Notes under the pieces: model-generated
Database searches by the model: none
What the model was told of the DNA's origin: nothing
Seen by the model: only the letters and a program-made list of their open reading frames with translations
DNA from: Pomacea canaliculata
Lineage: Eukaryota; Mollusca; Gastropoda; Architaenioglossa; Ampullariidae
DNA length: 64,000 nucleotides
Direction of reading: 5' to 3'
Assembly: GCF_003073045.1 (NCBI RefSeq)
Contig: NC_037590.1
Coordinates: 17,204,778 to 17,268,777, forward strand
Part shown: positions 10,265-22,000 of the stretch, one piece after another
Numbering within the stretch: position 1 is the stretch's first letter
Layout: the number at the start of each line of letters is the position of its first letter
Translations under genes and position numbers: made by a program

Positions 10265-13200
10265 CGGAACGGCGTTGTTGTAAACTTTGCTCTCATCACA
10301 CTAGTTGATGAGTGGTGCTTGACTGAAATGGTTATCAACCAAAGTGAGATTTCAAGCTGAAATAGAGTTTCGTTTCCTCATTTGACCTTTAACATTTGTG
10401 TATGTATTTTGCTTGCTCTTGAAATGTGTGTGTGTGTGTGCGCGAGTGCACGATTTTAAGACTGCTATAAATTATGAATTTATTCAGTTGTTTTACGATC
10501 AAGTTTGTTGAATTATGGACGTTTGCTTGAAAAGTATCGCGACCCAACACATAGACCCGCTAGCAGGCTACTATTTTATAAGCATTTCAGATGACACTGG
10601 ATTTCTACCTAATCCGCGTTTGTGTACTAAGACATCTGTGCACAAGAACATCACTTGTTTTTATTTGTTTTATCTGTGGCAAGACATAAAATCATATTCA
10701 TGAATATTTTAAAAAGTTTTTAGAGATGTGAGTGGCCTTACAAAGTACTGCATTATGTTTTGGTGGTTCTTGTTTTTGTTTTGCATCGTTGCATAACTGC
10801 AACAGTCGTGGGTTGCCTCAGAGCTGTGAATTCGCACTTTATATATATATTACTCTGTTTAACTTTGAGGACCAAGGGAAATATTTGTCCCATTCTTTTA
10901 AATCGACTCCAAATGTGATTGAAACAACAGAGAGCAGTCAACTTTGGATGAAATAATTTAGCATTGATGTTGTGAGATTTTCATTAATAACTTTTCCAAT
11001 TCACCATTGCTTCAAATAAAGTCACAAGAAAAGGAACTATACTTGTGCGGAGCTGTGTGTATTATGGGAAAAACACTTGCCGAAAAATCTCAAGAAAGAC
11101 AATGATATGAAACATGGAGAAAGCCTCGTGTGGTCACCGAATGATGTTACCTGTGTCAAGTGAATGGACAACAGATCTGTTGTGCCTTGTCCTGAAATTG
11201 TTGCCTGAAACAAATTTTTGGGTAGCATCGACCTCATGGATCAGAAAAAGATTACATATGAAGTTGATCAAAGGTGAAGTACTACTTACTTTTATTTCTT
11301 TTTCTCGAAGTTCTTCTTTTGTAAGTGAGATATACACATATTGTTTGAATATTTAAAAAAAAATTTTCAAATGTCCTTGTGCTAGTCCTATTTCCTTTCA
11401 AAGATTTTTGTTTTGTTCTATTTATTTCCCATTACACCTAGCGATATTTCCTTATTCAATAAAAGGCACTAAACTGTGTCATGAGAATGGATAATGAGTA
11501 GGTCATTGGGTGCGTGTGTGTTGATATGCTTTTGGCAGTTATATGGGAAGTCCTTTTTTTATCCGATGAAATGTTGGTAAAATGTGGGATTCAGACTGCT
11601 AACACTACCAGTTTTTAACAGTTACAGAAATTGATAACAATTGTTTACATTTTTTTCTTGATTTTAATAAGCTTGAGCTAAATTGACCAAATGATTGTGT
11701 CAGACTGCAAAAAATATTAAACATCAAAAAGTCATTACTAGAGCAGAATAGATGAAAACCAGAAGAGCAGATGAAATCTTCAGGAGAATTTCCACATGAT
11801 CACAAATCAGAAATTGCAGTAAAATGTTGAAGCACGTGACTGTTTGTCACTGATGTAAAGTTCATCGTAGGGACAAATGAAGAAACTGCGATGGTGTTAG
11901 CCAAGGAAGACTAACGGAGATGAGAGAACTGATACCGAGAAAGGGAGAACAAAAGGCCACAGGGAAGTGAACAGTCCAGCAAACTATATATCAATGTCAT
12001 CAAAAGGTTAAGGTCGGTACAATAGGCACTGCAAGCACAACAAATTCAAGCAGAAAAAAAAAAGAAAAAGAAACGAAGAGAGCTGGCCCCATCAATCCTG
12101 ACAGGCGAAGGGATACCACCCACAATAATACTCCATCCTTCCAAGTTTTAAGTGTGTGTAGCCATCTTATTTTACTCGCAGAAAAAGAAAATTTCCTCTT
12201 CTTTGGTTAAGTTTACTTGCATAAATTCCATCTCCTTTGGCATACGTGACCCTATACACATTGCAGGTTTATCTGTGTTTGAGATAGAAGACCGAAACAA
12301 CGAAAGCCGGATAACCGCAATTACTTGTCATCCCGTCCGGTTCACCCTCACTTGGCGTGGCTTGTTTATACTTCGAACTTCTCTCTGACTGTTGTTTGAG
12401 AAGGAAGTGAATTGAAGTTCTTGTACTTTAAGTGTCATCAGCTTTCGTCGGTCCATTTTGATGACTGGCGATTCAGCCTCCAGAGTTTGCGCGTCAAATA
12501 TTCTGGGCGTTGCTCTTTTTGTATGTTTAACAACATAACAAATAATCAGCTTTATATGGGTCGTCAGTGAATGTGGCCAGTGTTCACTAAACAACTTATA
12601 TAGGTGTAAGATATTTCTGCCTATTTCTGTGTGTACCGCTGTTCAGAAGAATGCAGTGGGGCATGCAGAACACGCTTGGGAGAAAATTGTTAGGCTTCCT
12701 ACCCTGCTGATGCTGGGAGTGACTACAATAAATGTATTTCCATCTACCATCTATTTCGGGGCTCCAGTCTTTGGTGGAGTTCTCCTTAAACGCTGCGTTG
12801 AGTCTGATGACAAACGACAATTTTGGAAGTAGCTCTCCCTATCTGCCTGTGTACTTCTCTTTCTCTCTCTTCTTTTTTCAGAAAATGAAGTACTTATCAT
12901 TGTCAAGTACGTTTAAAGCCAGATACACTGCTAAACGCATGCATACATATTAAAATGCCCCTTTCGACAGTTCACGAGCTGGGCGATAATCCTGCCATAC
13001 TTAAAAATGAAACAGCATCGAGATGAAACTGAGATCAGAAAGGCCAATCATATCCGGCGGCATCTTCTCAGCATATCACTAAGATGTTAAATGCCGTGCC
13101 CGTTGGCGGAAATGACATTTTTCAAGTTCTGCAGAATATTTTGCTATACTAGGGCTCAGTATCCATCTCGCATCTCTCTTTTAAATCGTAATCAACCCTC

Positions 13201-13974
13201 TACAGGACTGCCAGAGCAAGAGGATGTAAAAGGGAAAATATGGATGATTACGTCGATGAAAACGATCATCATCATGTGTTAAAGGCAGTACAGTGAGAAA
13301 GTGCAGAAAGGCATATAGCAAAGGGAAATAAAAAAGAGACTGAAATAGCCGACCATGAAACATGAAGAGAAGGAAGAATTTTGAAAAAAAAAGAAGAAGC
13401 GGAGTCAGTAGAGCGGATGCAAGCACAATGTAAGGGCACTCAAAAAACGAGAAACGAAACTATATTCAACCCACATAACAAAGAAACACAAACATCTTCA
13501 AATCGATGACACAGGTCGTAGTAAACATGAACAGAGTGCATGGATAACGATGAAAAAATGAGGTAAAAAGCAATTTGAAGGTATTGATGAAAAGACAGCA
13601 AGGAGCAACAGCGACAGATGATGAGGAGGAGGAGGATGACGACGACGACGACGATGATGATGATGATGAGGATGGATTTTCCCTCGCCCACTTCTCCTGA
13701 ACAGCTAGAAGAAAAATCCCTACTTTTTCATGAAAGTTATCACATTAAATCAGCCGGCCCACTAGCCCACGAACTTAAGGAGCAAAGCTGCGTGTATTCC
13801 GTGTTCCCTTAATTACACCGGAAGACGCATTTGGTGAGATACGGTCGCGAGTGTGATGTCCGTTGCCAGCAGACAAAGCGCTGTACAACTGTGTACACAG
13901 AGCTTGGGAACTGCCAATCCTCGTGCCGACTAGTGTGTCTGGCTTGCTGATCCACTCAAGCCAAGTCTGGAATC
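10265..13974. other. Intergenic spacer between the two receptor genes
   Basis: About 3.7 kb with no supported gene. It is AT-rich with scattered short open frames on both strands and no splice or family evidence. A GAC/GAT-type trinucleotide run lies at about 13632-13668. The last few hundred bases presumably hold the promoter of the gene at 13975. Confidence 0.5.
13632..13668 (+). repeat. GAY trinucleotide microsatellite
   Basis: A run of GAGGAGGAGGAT then GAC and GAT triplets; simple-sequence repeat. Confidence 0.7.
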
Positions 13975-16900
13975 ATGACAGCACCCATGGCAGTGGTCGG
14001 GTTAGCTCTTATTACTGCTTTTCCAGCATCTGTCTCAAGTAAGTCTTGCGGCTAGCGTTCAGCGTGTGTGGCATTGGTGAATGTTGTCGCGGTCGTCTGT
14101 GTGAGGAAGTGATCAGTGAATGTGTTAAAAGACTTCAGTCAGTCAGTCAGTGAGTCAGTCGTCCCTTGGCCAGCACCTGTCGTTGGGAGGATCACACAGA
14201 CAGACGAGACAGCTGACAGGCCCGCCATTCGTGGGCGATAGTCAGCAGGTCCTGTACTGGACGACCAGTCCAGTCTTTGATCTTCGTAAGTCAGTTCTTT
14301 CTTTGGCCACCGCGGCATCGACTACCCTCAAAGGTGCCTTTAATGACAGTCTTCGACAAGGTGTCGTGCCTGGTCACGTGACCAAAGACTATCTTACGTC
14401 GCCTGTTGAAAGTAGAGGTTCCTGGTTTCGTACAAAGTCGTCGGTTGTATGTTCTTTGTATGAGATCCGGAGCAGCCTCCTCAAACCTTTGTTCTCAAAT
14501 GCCTGGATACTCCTATCCGTTTCGGAAAGTAGAGTCCACGTGTCACATCTGTAAGCAGGATCGGTACTACCAAGGATTTGTGCAGCTTGTACTTGGTAGT
14601 GAACCTTATCTTATGGCTATGTCCTGTTCAGTCTAGCCATTGCCAATGTTGATGTCGCGATATCAGGGGTGGAGCTGCCATCCTTGGAGAGGCTGGCTTC
14701 AAGTATTTGAAGCTGCTTACCTCTTTGAGCTGTATATTAAGATCATAATTATATATAGCGCTGTATATCTCATAAGATTTATATGTAGCTATATAAATAA
14801 AGTGAAAGACCCCGTTCATATAGATCTCTGCTTTGCCACTGCCATTGACCATAACTTTGCTCTTGTCAATGCTGGGCTCCATTATATAGGCGTTTGAACT
14901 ATCTGTTAGTCTGTTGGTGAGGTGTTGCAGTTGTTTGTACTGAAAATAGTCGCGTTATACAGCCAAATGCCATGAAAGTGCGATTCATCCCTTAGATACC
15001 GTCTATTTAGGATTCTTGAACTTAAATTTACTTGTGCACTATAATCCAAACAGTGATCAACGTTTGAGTAGAAGTAATTCAGATTAGTTTTTAAGTATAT
15101 ATTATCAGTGTATCTTTTCACTTACCTTGATTTTGATCGTCTTTGAATATGCTCGCTAAAGAATCTTTTTTCCCAGTCCCAGCTCTACAAGGTGTCGAAG
15201 TAAAAAAAATTTCGAGCAATTCTTTTCTGGTGCTTTGGAAAAAGCCCGAAAATGTCTCTTTGGAGACCTGGAAGAACTTCACCTACTACCTAAGAATTAG
15301 TCCCAAGAAGACCACCTCCCCTGTAGTCGAATACGTCCTCGATACAGAAGGCAACTCGACATGGAAGGAGTTCTGCCTGCAGGAAGCAGACGCCACGTTG
15401 CAAATAACGTATTGCCAAGGAAGACAGTGTGAAAACACTAGCGTTCTGCGGAACATCAGTTTCACAGGTTCGGTTTTTTAAAATTTATTTATTTATTTTG
15501 GTGGCTTCCCGTAAAAATGGTCCGAGTTGCTAAAAGTGTGAAAACAGTAGTGATATACTCTCTCGTATAGGGGAGAACGCACAAAGAAAGAATGAAAATT
15601 ATAGGAAGAATACCGAAGGGATAGGGAAGAACGTAGTAATGATAAAAATGATTTACTACTACTACTATTATTACAAAACATCCCTCGTTCTCTCATTACT
15701 TGTTAACTTGTTAAGACTCTTTAATTTTTTTTTCTCTCCAGAAGAAAGTAACTGGTTCTCAGAGCTGAAAATAATTCTGAGCCAGAAGCAGCCCTATGTA
15801 GCTATAGGAGCTGGCATCGCACTGGCAATCTCTCTCTTTGTAGCTGTCATCTTCATCTGCTGCCGCTACAAACGAACAAGGTGAGTTTGAAAAACAGAAA
15901 CTGCGATTTAAATTGTCCATCTCTTCTCTCAAAGAACCAACCAAATCCAATCAATTAATCAACGAATACGAAAAAACCCATTTTTTCGTTTCTAATATGT
16001 ATTTAGTATAAAATTATCTGCCAGTATGTAGACGTCTTCTATCCATTGGTCAATGTGGATGGCTAGCTCTCTGTATGACTGTCGTGGTACCGCTGGGAAC
16101 TTTAACCTTTTGACATGCTTACTTGTGCCTGCTCACAGTGGCTCCCTCAACAAGCGTGACAGCAACTTCTCCCTGGACAGTGAGACCAACGTTCAGGCTG
16201 TACAGTTCACCGAGCGTGGCCGAGCGTGGATCGTGCTGCGCCTTCACCGGAGTCCATCAGCTCCGCGGCGCCGCCTGCTGTCCCCGACACTCTTGATGAG
16301 TCGCAGAGAGGCGGCGAGACGGCGCAGCAGCCAAGTGGTCCTCAGTCGCTGTCTGCGCACACACTTCGTCCTCTTCCTCCTCCACCCGCAGACGTCCGCA
16401 CCAGCAGCGAGCTCACGCACCCGTCTAATGTCACCTCCGGAGCAACGCTCTTTGACAAAACGCCACCTCCGCTCCTGCCAGCAAAATCGCACGAGAACAC
16501 TTTCTTCGCCACCTTGCCGCGCGTGTCCGACTCCACCTCGACGTGGCAAACGACTCCAACTGCGTCCCCGGCCACGCTGGACAGTTTGGCGACCCGTCCA
16601 CCTGCAGACTTGCCTCGGCTTCCTTCCGCCACTCTGCCGCGTCCAGCTGGCACCAAGCACTCGCAAGACTTTTTTGACCGCCTGGACAGGCGACCGCCTG
16701 CTCCCTTGCCGCCCGAGGCTGCGGCGCCGCCACCATTGCCGCCGTGGTCGTCTGGGGTCGTTGTGTCACGTCTGAACAAAGGTGCGCTGCCTCCGGCCAG
16801 GACACCGCCACCCGCCACGGCAGCGGCGCGAATCTTCTTCGATACCGCGCGGTGTGAGCGCGACGCGGCACCGGCCTTGTCGCCCGCTGTCATGTCCACC

Positions 16901-17032
16901 GCCACGCTGCCGCGCCGAAAAGACCATGCGATGCTGCGTCAGAAAGCACCGCTGCCTCCACTCGCAGGCACCCTACCTCACATGAACCGGAAGATGTTAA
17001 ACCGACCGTTGCCGCCGGTACCTGCGGAATGA
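13975..17032 (+). CDS. Single-FN3 transmembrane receptor-like protein B with proline-rich tail
   Basis: Exons are 13975-14038, 15177-15467, 15742-15880 and 16139-17032. Exon 1 is a signal peptide (MTAPMAVVGLALITAFPASVS). Exon 2 is an FN3-like domain (SFLVLWKKPENVS, five sequons, three Cys). Exon 3 is a transmembrane helix (AIGAGIALAISLFVAVIFICC) followed by RYKRT. Exon 4 is a proline-rich tail with PPLPPW, FFATLPR, SATLPRP and TATLPRRK, ending with a textbook class I SH3 ligand, RPLPPVP. Exon 4 opens in frame as GSLNKRDSNFSLDSETNVQAV. The long proline-rich frame is a different one, and the switch falls at about 16211-16230, where a 10-base unit CGAGCGTGGC/A is present twice. The joined exons are 1388 bases, 10 short of 1398, a multiple of three. 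The FN3, membrane helix and phase-1 first two introns resemble gene A, so they are probably paralogues. No named family is recognised. Confidence 0.65.
14130..14945 (-). mobile_element. LINE (non-LTR retrotransposon) reverse-transcriptase 3' fragment
   Basis: On the minus strand the upstream part reads LQHLTNRLTDSSNAYIME then DKSKVMVNGSGKAEIYMNG and LKEVSSFKYL. Further on it reads TWTLLSETDRSIQAFENK, GLRRLLRISYKEHTTDDF, then VVDAAVAKERTDLRRSKTG. This is the order of the thumb and C-terminal region of a LINE family abundant in molluscs and other invertebrates. The frame is broken by stops and shifts. AT-rich sequence at about 14735-14815 interrupts the conserved text and is probably a later insertion. 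The 5' two-thirds (endonuclease and RT core) are absent. It lies antisense inside intron 1 of receptor gene B. Confidence 0.88.
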
Positions 17033-17238
17033 AAGCGTGCATGACCGTTCGGAAACAAAGCTAACGACTGACTAGAACTTGCCTCGTCCACAACAGGCTG
17101 AAAAGCTGGATCGCTACCCAAGTGCACTCTGGAAAACAATTACCTGCAAGATTAAAGTTTATTCAGTATTATTATTATTCGCGATAGGCAGTGATCGAGC
17201 TGTACTGTAACGAAACGTTACACAATACAAGCGATAGA

Positions 17239-17244
17239 AATAAA
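17239..17244 (+). promoter_or_regulatory. Candidate poly(A) signal for receptor gene B
   Basis: AATAAA about 207 bases after the stop codon. Confidence 0.5.
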
Positions 17245-19064
17245 ACCCTTAATGTACTTTTATATTTTCTTGGATTGTTCACTGTGCTTTCACTTGTTTA
17301 CTTCTAATTATTTTGACTTTTTAAAGAAAGTAAATAATTATTAAAAAAAAAAAAATAAAAACCACACACACACTCTCTCTCACACACACAGAGAAATTAT
17401 AAACATCTTCAGACAAATATAGTCACTATTAATGTCAATGTGCTGGCGGACTGGAAAAATATTTAGAAGTAAACTTTTTTCATAAGCTCTTTTCTTCGTG
17501 TTCACATTTACCATGTTGCCTACAATTTCAGGCTCGATCTCTTCCAGTCTTGCCTCCCTCTCCCCCCTTCTCTCTCTCTGTGCATGCTTGCTGCCCTTGC
17601 TATCAAGAAATGGAATGCCAATGTACTAAAATTATTCATGAGCCTGAAAGCGTGGGATAAATGACAGCTAATGACAGCTATCCTGCAAGTTTATATCAGT
17701 TTAGTCCTTTGATTTGTACTGACGAGATTTGTCGGGTGCAGCAAACTCACAATTAAAGTTGTCCAAAGAAAGTGCATGGTTTCTGCTGAGCATCAGCAAG
17801 CAAATCATGGATGGAGAAATTCTATTTCTTCCTTCGGCGTCGGCCTCCTCCAAGATCCTGAATAAAGGTTTCTAATGTTGTGCCAGTGTCACAGAGAAGC
17901 TACAATATATTTTTCGATGCTCTTATACTTGGAGCCTGCCGTTGAGGCGCTTGGAAGATGTTCATCCTGGCCTCGGCTGGCAATTAGATAAAAATTTGTC
18001 TTTATCTTACCACCGTGTCCTGTTGGTGGCACCAACCTCCAGATCCCCACATGATACACCTAAGCTGCTTCCATAACTATACATACGCTACATGACGTTG
18101 ATATGTCGGAGACATTTAATATTAAATTATTATTATAAAATATTAGATTGGTATTATGAGCTGACTCAGCAGCAGCATGTGTAAAGCAGCCAGCCTTGCC
18201 AACAGGTACCGCGAAAGACGGTCGATCGCGATCTAGACTTAGGATGCCTAATCCTGATTAACCAGCTTTGTTTTATTGGTTTATTCTTATTCACAGAGTG
18301 CTTCTCTAGACCACGAGCTATATACGGCCTTTTTTTTCAGATACAGCAGCCACGTACTTTAATAAAGTATATAGGTATTGCATTTTCCACAGTCTATGCG
18401 TTTTCGTCATAAAAATGAATGGCAAAATTAAAGCTATAAAAATTCCACGGCCGTTAGAGGGTTAAAGAGATTGCAAAAAATAACAATATATATGTCTGCG
18501 GGTAGAGCTATTATAACTATACATGCATTGTACCCCAAAATACCGCCTTTAATAAAAGGGAAATATTGCGTACCCTACGCCTCCTCCTCCTGAAAAATGC
18601 AAACCAAAATAAAACAAGTAAAAGGCAACAACATTAAAATCTAAACTTCATCATAAATTTTTAGATATGTGTACACATTGTGTATATTATGCCTTTCAAG
18701 TCGCTCTCTTCAGCGTGCATATATGCTGCTCATCATTCATAATACATCACTTACATGTAATTTCAAAACTTTTAAAACCTATTAATGATTTAACATTAAA
18801 TAGCAGTACCATTGCCAAACAGTTCTTGCATCCTTCTCTAGTCATGGACAAGTACGTGTTGCTAACCCATGCACCGGCATGGATAGCCGAACATGTTCAA
18901 GGGAAAGAACCAAGCAGACGCCCAGAGTTATCGCTCATGTAAGCATGGCTGCTTTCTTCGAAGAAAAGAATGCACACAGTTTGTTTGTCGTATCCAGTCT
19001 GTGATATTCCTCAGAGTAACGGTGGGAGATTTCCAAACGCGAAGGAAGAATTGATGTATACGCG
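17245..19064. other. Intergenic between receptor gene B and CCZ1
   Basis: No gene is supported. It contains an A-rich run and CA/CT simple sequence at 17341-17392 and generally AT-rich unique-looking DNA. The CCZ1 promoter should lie just upstream of 19065, but no core element is obvious. Confidence 0.5.
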
Positions 19065-22000
19065 ATGACTTCAAAAGGCTCCATAGGTCTTCTTAACTTT
19101 TTTATTTTCAACTCCAAGTATGGACCGAGAGAAGGGGAGGTACTGGATGTTTTATATGTTCTTTACATATAGCACCATAGATCACAGCACGAACTTGTAT
19201 TGATCTCAGTGGGAACAGCAGTTGCCCTATATACATCATAAAGCACTATTGCCCATTGGTATCGAAGAAAAGCACTTAACTTTTTAGTGTTGTGACAGCA
19301 TAAAAAGTCGATGAAGGGTTTTATTTTCTTTCCGAATAAGAGGTTTACTCTTTTAGTCTCAGAAAGATCTGTAACAGCATGCATGACTTCATATTCTTGG
19401 ACTTACATTCACATGCACATATAATTAGTTAAATGAGACAAATTACTGAAATAGATCTATGTAGTTGAAAGTACAGATCATCGTGTGCATTATGCAGTTG
19501 TTTGAAACAATTTTTTCATTGTAAAGTGATTTGCATCCTTGTATATCTGATTTAAGTTGATTGAATGTTGATTATAGAAACAGTAAGATTGCATACTTTT
19601 GTAATCTGTGTGTAAGTTTGTGACAAATAATAGAATATATGCATTTTCTTTTCAGGAAGAGAAAAAAATAATGTTTTACAGTCCTGAGGAGGCTGACATT
19701 GACACAAAAGTAAAAAATATTGGCCTTGCAGAAGCCATTGCACAGTTTTCAGCGTAATGATCAATTTTATTTTTCATTCATCTTCTTTCAGATTGTTTAT
19801 GTGTAATGTGCCTTGTAATCTACAAAACACGTTTTTTTTTCTAAATGTAGTTTCATATTACTATAAAGTTTCATAATAACGTTGTTTTTGAAGAAACATT
19901 TTTTTTTATGCATGACACTTTTGCATCAAGCAATTCTCATAAAAGCAAGCATCACCCACTAGAGTTATATATGGAAAGAAGAACTGTTTGAGTAAACAGT
20001 TTTGCCTGGGTAATGTTGCAGGACATTTTCCGAGATACCATGTCAAAGTGTACACACACAGAAGACAAGGCAACTCTTGTTGCAGCCAGAAGCAGGATTC
20101 TGGGTGGTTATGGTAAGATGAAAATAGATGTTGGAAGAGTTTAGTTTCAAACTAAAATCTTATAAGCACAACATAGTGAAGGAAAATGTGCAGGAAAAAC
20201 CCAAATACTGTTATATGATAGCTGGAATTTGAGGTAAGATGTAAGTTAAGCAATTTTCTTATTAGCTTATTATTTCAGTGTCATGGTTAACATATGCTGC
20301 CACTTTTGCAGACCAAAAGTTTCAAATTGCATTGAAGTATATGAGGCATTTAAACTTCCTTTTGTGATATACAGGAAATAAAGATTGCCTAACACAAAAA
20401 AAACCTTTAATTACTTGAGTCCCACTGTCAAACACAACAGTTAACAATCAAGATGCACAACCTAATGCCCTTAATGTGTGAAAAGAATGTACTTGTAGTT
20501 ATGCCTAGTTTAAACATTTAGTATGGGCTTCATATATTTTAACTAGTAATAGTTTCCAAAAATGCTTAGTTGGGTTGAAAACAGATGTGTAAGTTGAAAC
20601 GTTTTTCATTTCCTCAATTATATAGACTGTGAGCCATCCATTTCAAGAGAAGACCAAAGATGGCACACCTTATTTGGAGTACAGGGAGGATGACGTCCAA
20701 GACTCAGTTTTCCAGGCTGTGCTTGACTTGGCCTATAAAATGTTCAAGGTGAAAACTGGATGTGCTTTTTCACAGTCAAAATACATACCTATGTCATTTG
20801 TGTTTTATAGCACTGACTTTTTAGGGAACACATCATATCCAGGTCAGGTAGACTGGTGTTATACAGTAACTGGTAACAAAAAAAATAAAAGAAAGCCCTT
20901 TCAAACTTAAATCTTTGGTATATGAAGTGGTCTAATTTTTTATTCAAGAAATGCTATGCCTTTCTCATTTACATATTCTGAGTATTTTGGGTCACATAAT
21001 TTACCTCACCAATTTTATCAGGAAAGCTGAAGCAAAGGGAACAAAGACCAAGTCACAGAATTTAAGGAAGAAGCAAAGAGAAAAAAATATTTACAAAACT
21101 ATTAATAATACTACAGACTTTTTAAACATTATTTAAAAGTGTCGCATTTATGCTTTGAAAAGACAGATGTGGTAAAAGTGCTACAATAATCTGGTTAGTT
21201 TATGTAGTAAGGCTTGGTGCACCACTCCAGTAAAGATCATTACTTGTTTGTGTAAGGTGAGTGAAAAGTAATATGGATTAAGGTTCTACCACAGTCCTGA
21301 AGAATGTTAAAATTTAGTAAGCATATTTTATCCCTTCCAATAATTCACAGCTTTCAATGGTCTGACCAGTCTGACTCACTTTCCAAACTTTTTCATTAAT
21401 TTTAAAGCAATATTATGTTAAGAGTATAGTAAATTGTATGTAATGTGGTTTTATTTTTTACAGTTATTTAACGGAACTTTTGAGCACATCTTGATGAGAG
21501 CAGATGGCGATGTGGAAGTCCTGAAGCAGCGGCTAGAGGGTTTTTATAACAAAGTATGGCAGTTTTTTTAATTCTTTATGAATTCATGCCATAGTTTCAA
21601 ACGTTATGTTTTGCCTTCCAAACACATATTTTTTTAATATTTATTTTGAAACATTGTGTGATGATTAGGGAAAGTGAGCTGATATGTTTTTATAGCTTTG
21701 AGAGAAAATTTTATTTTATATTTATTTTATTGCTTATTAAACATCTGTGTGTGTGTGTGTATTTAATCTGCCTTGTTTTTCATCAGTGTTTTTTTCCCCC
21801 AATGTCTGTTGTTCTTCTATCTCATCTATCGGATTCTGTTTAAATCTTTATGATTTTTTCTGATAAACACATTATTAGAAATATTTCTAGGCTGTATCAT
21901 TTATATGTATGTCATTTTATTGCTCACATTTAAGTTTATATTCATGGAGCAATAAACCTTGTTTTTTATGTTCTAGTATTTGCTGACCTTAAGACTTTCA

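Noticed and set aside
16244-16905. Long minus-strand ORFs opposite gene B exon 4
   Set aside because: They are shadows of GC-rich proline codons; the plus strand has splice continuity and meaningful motifs.
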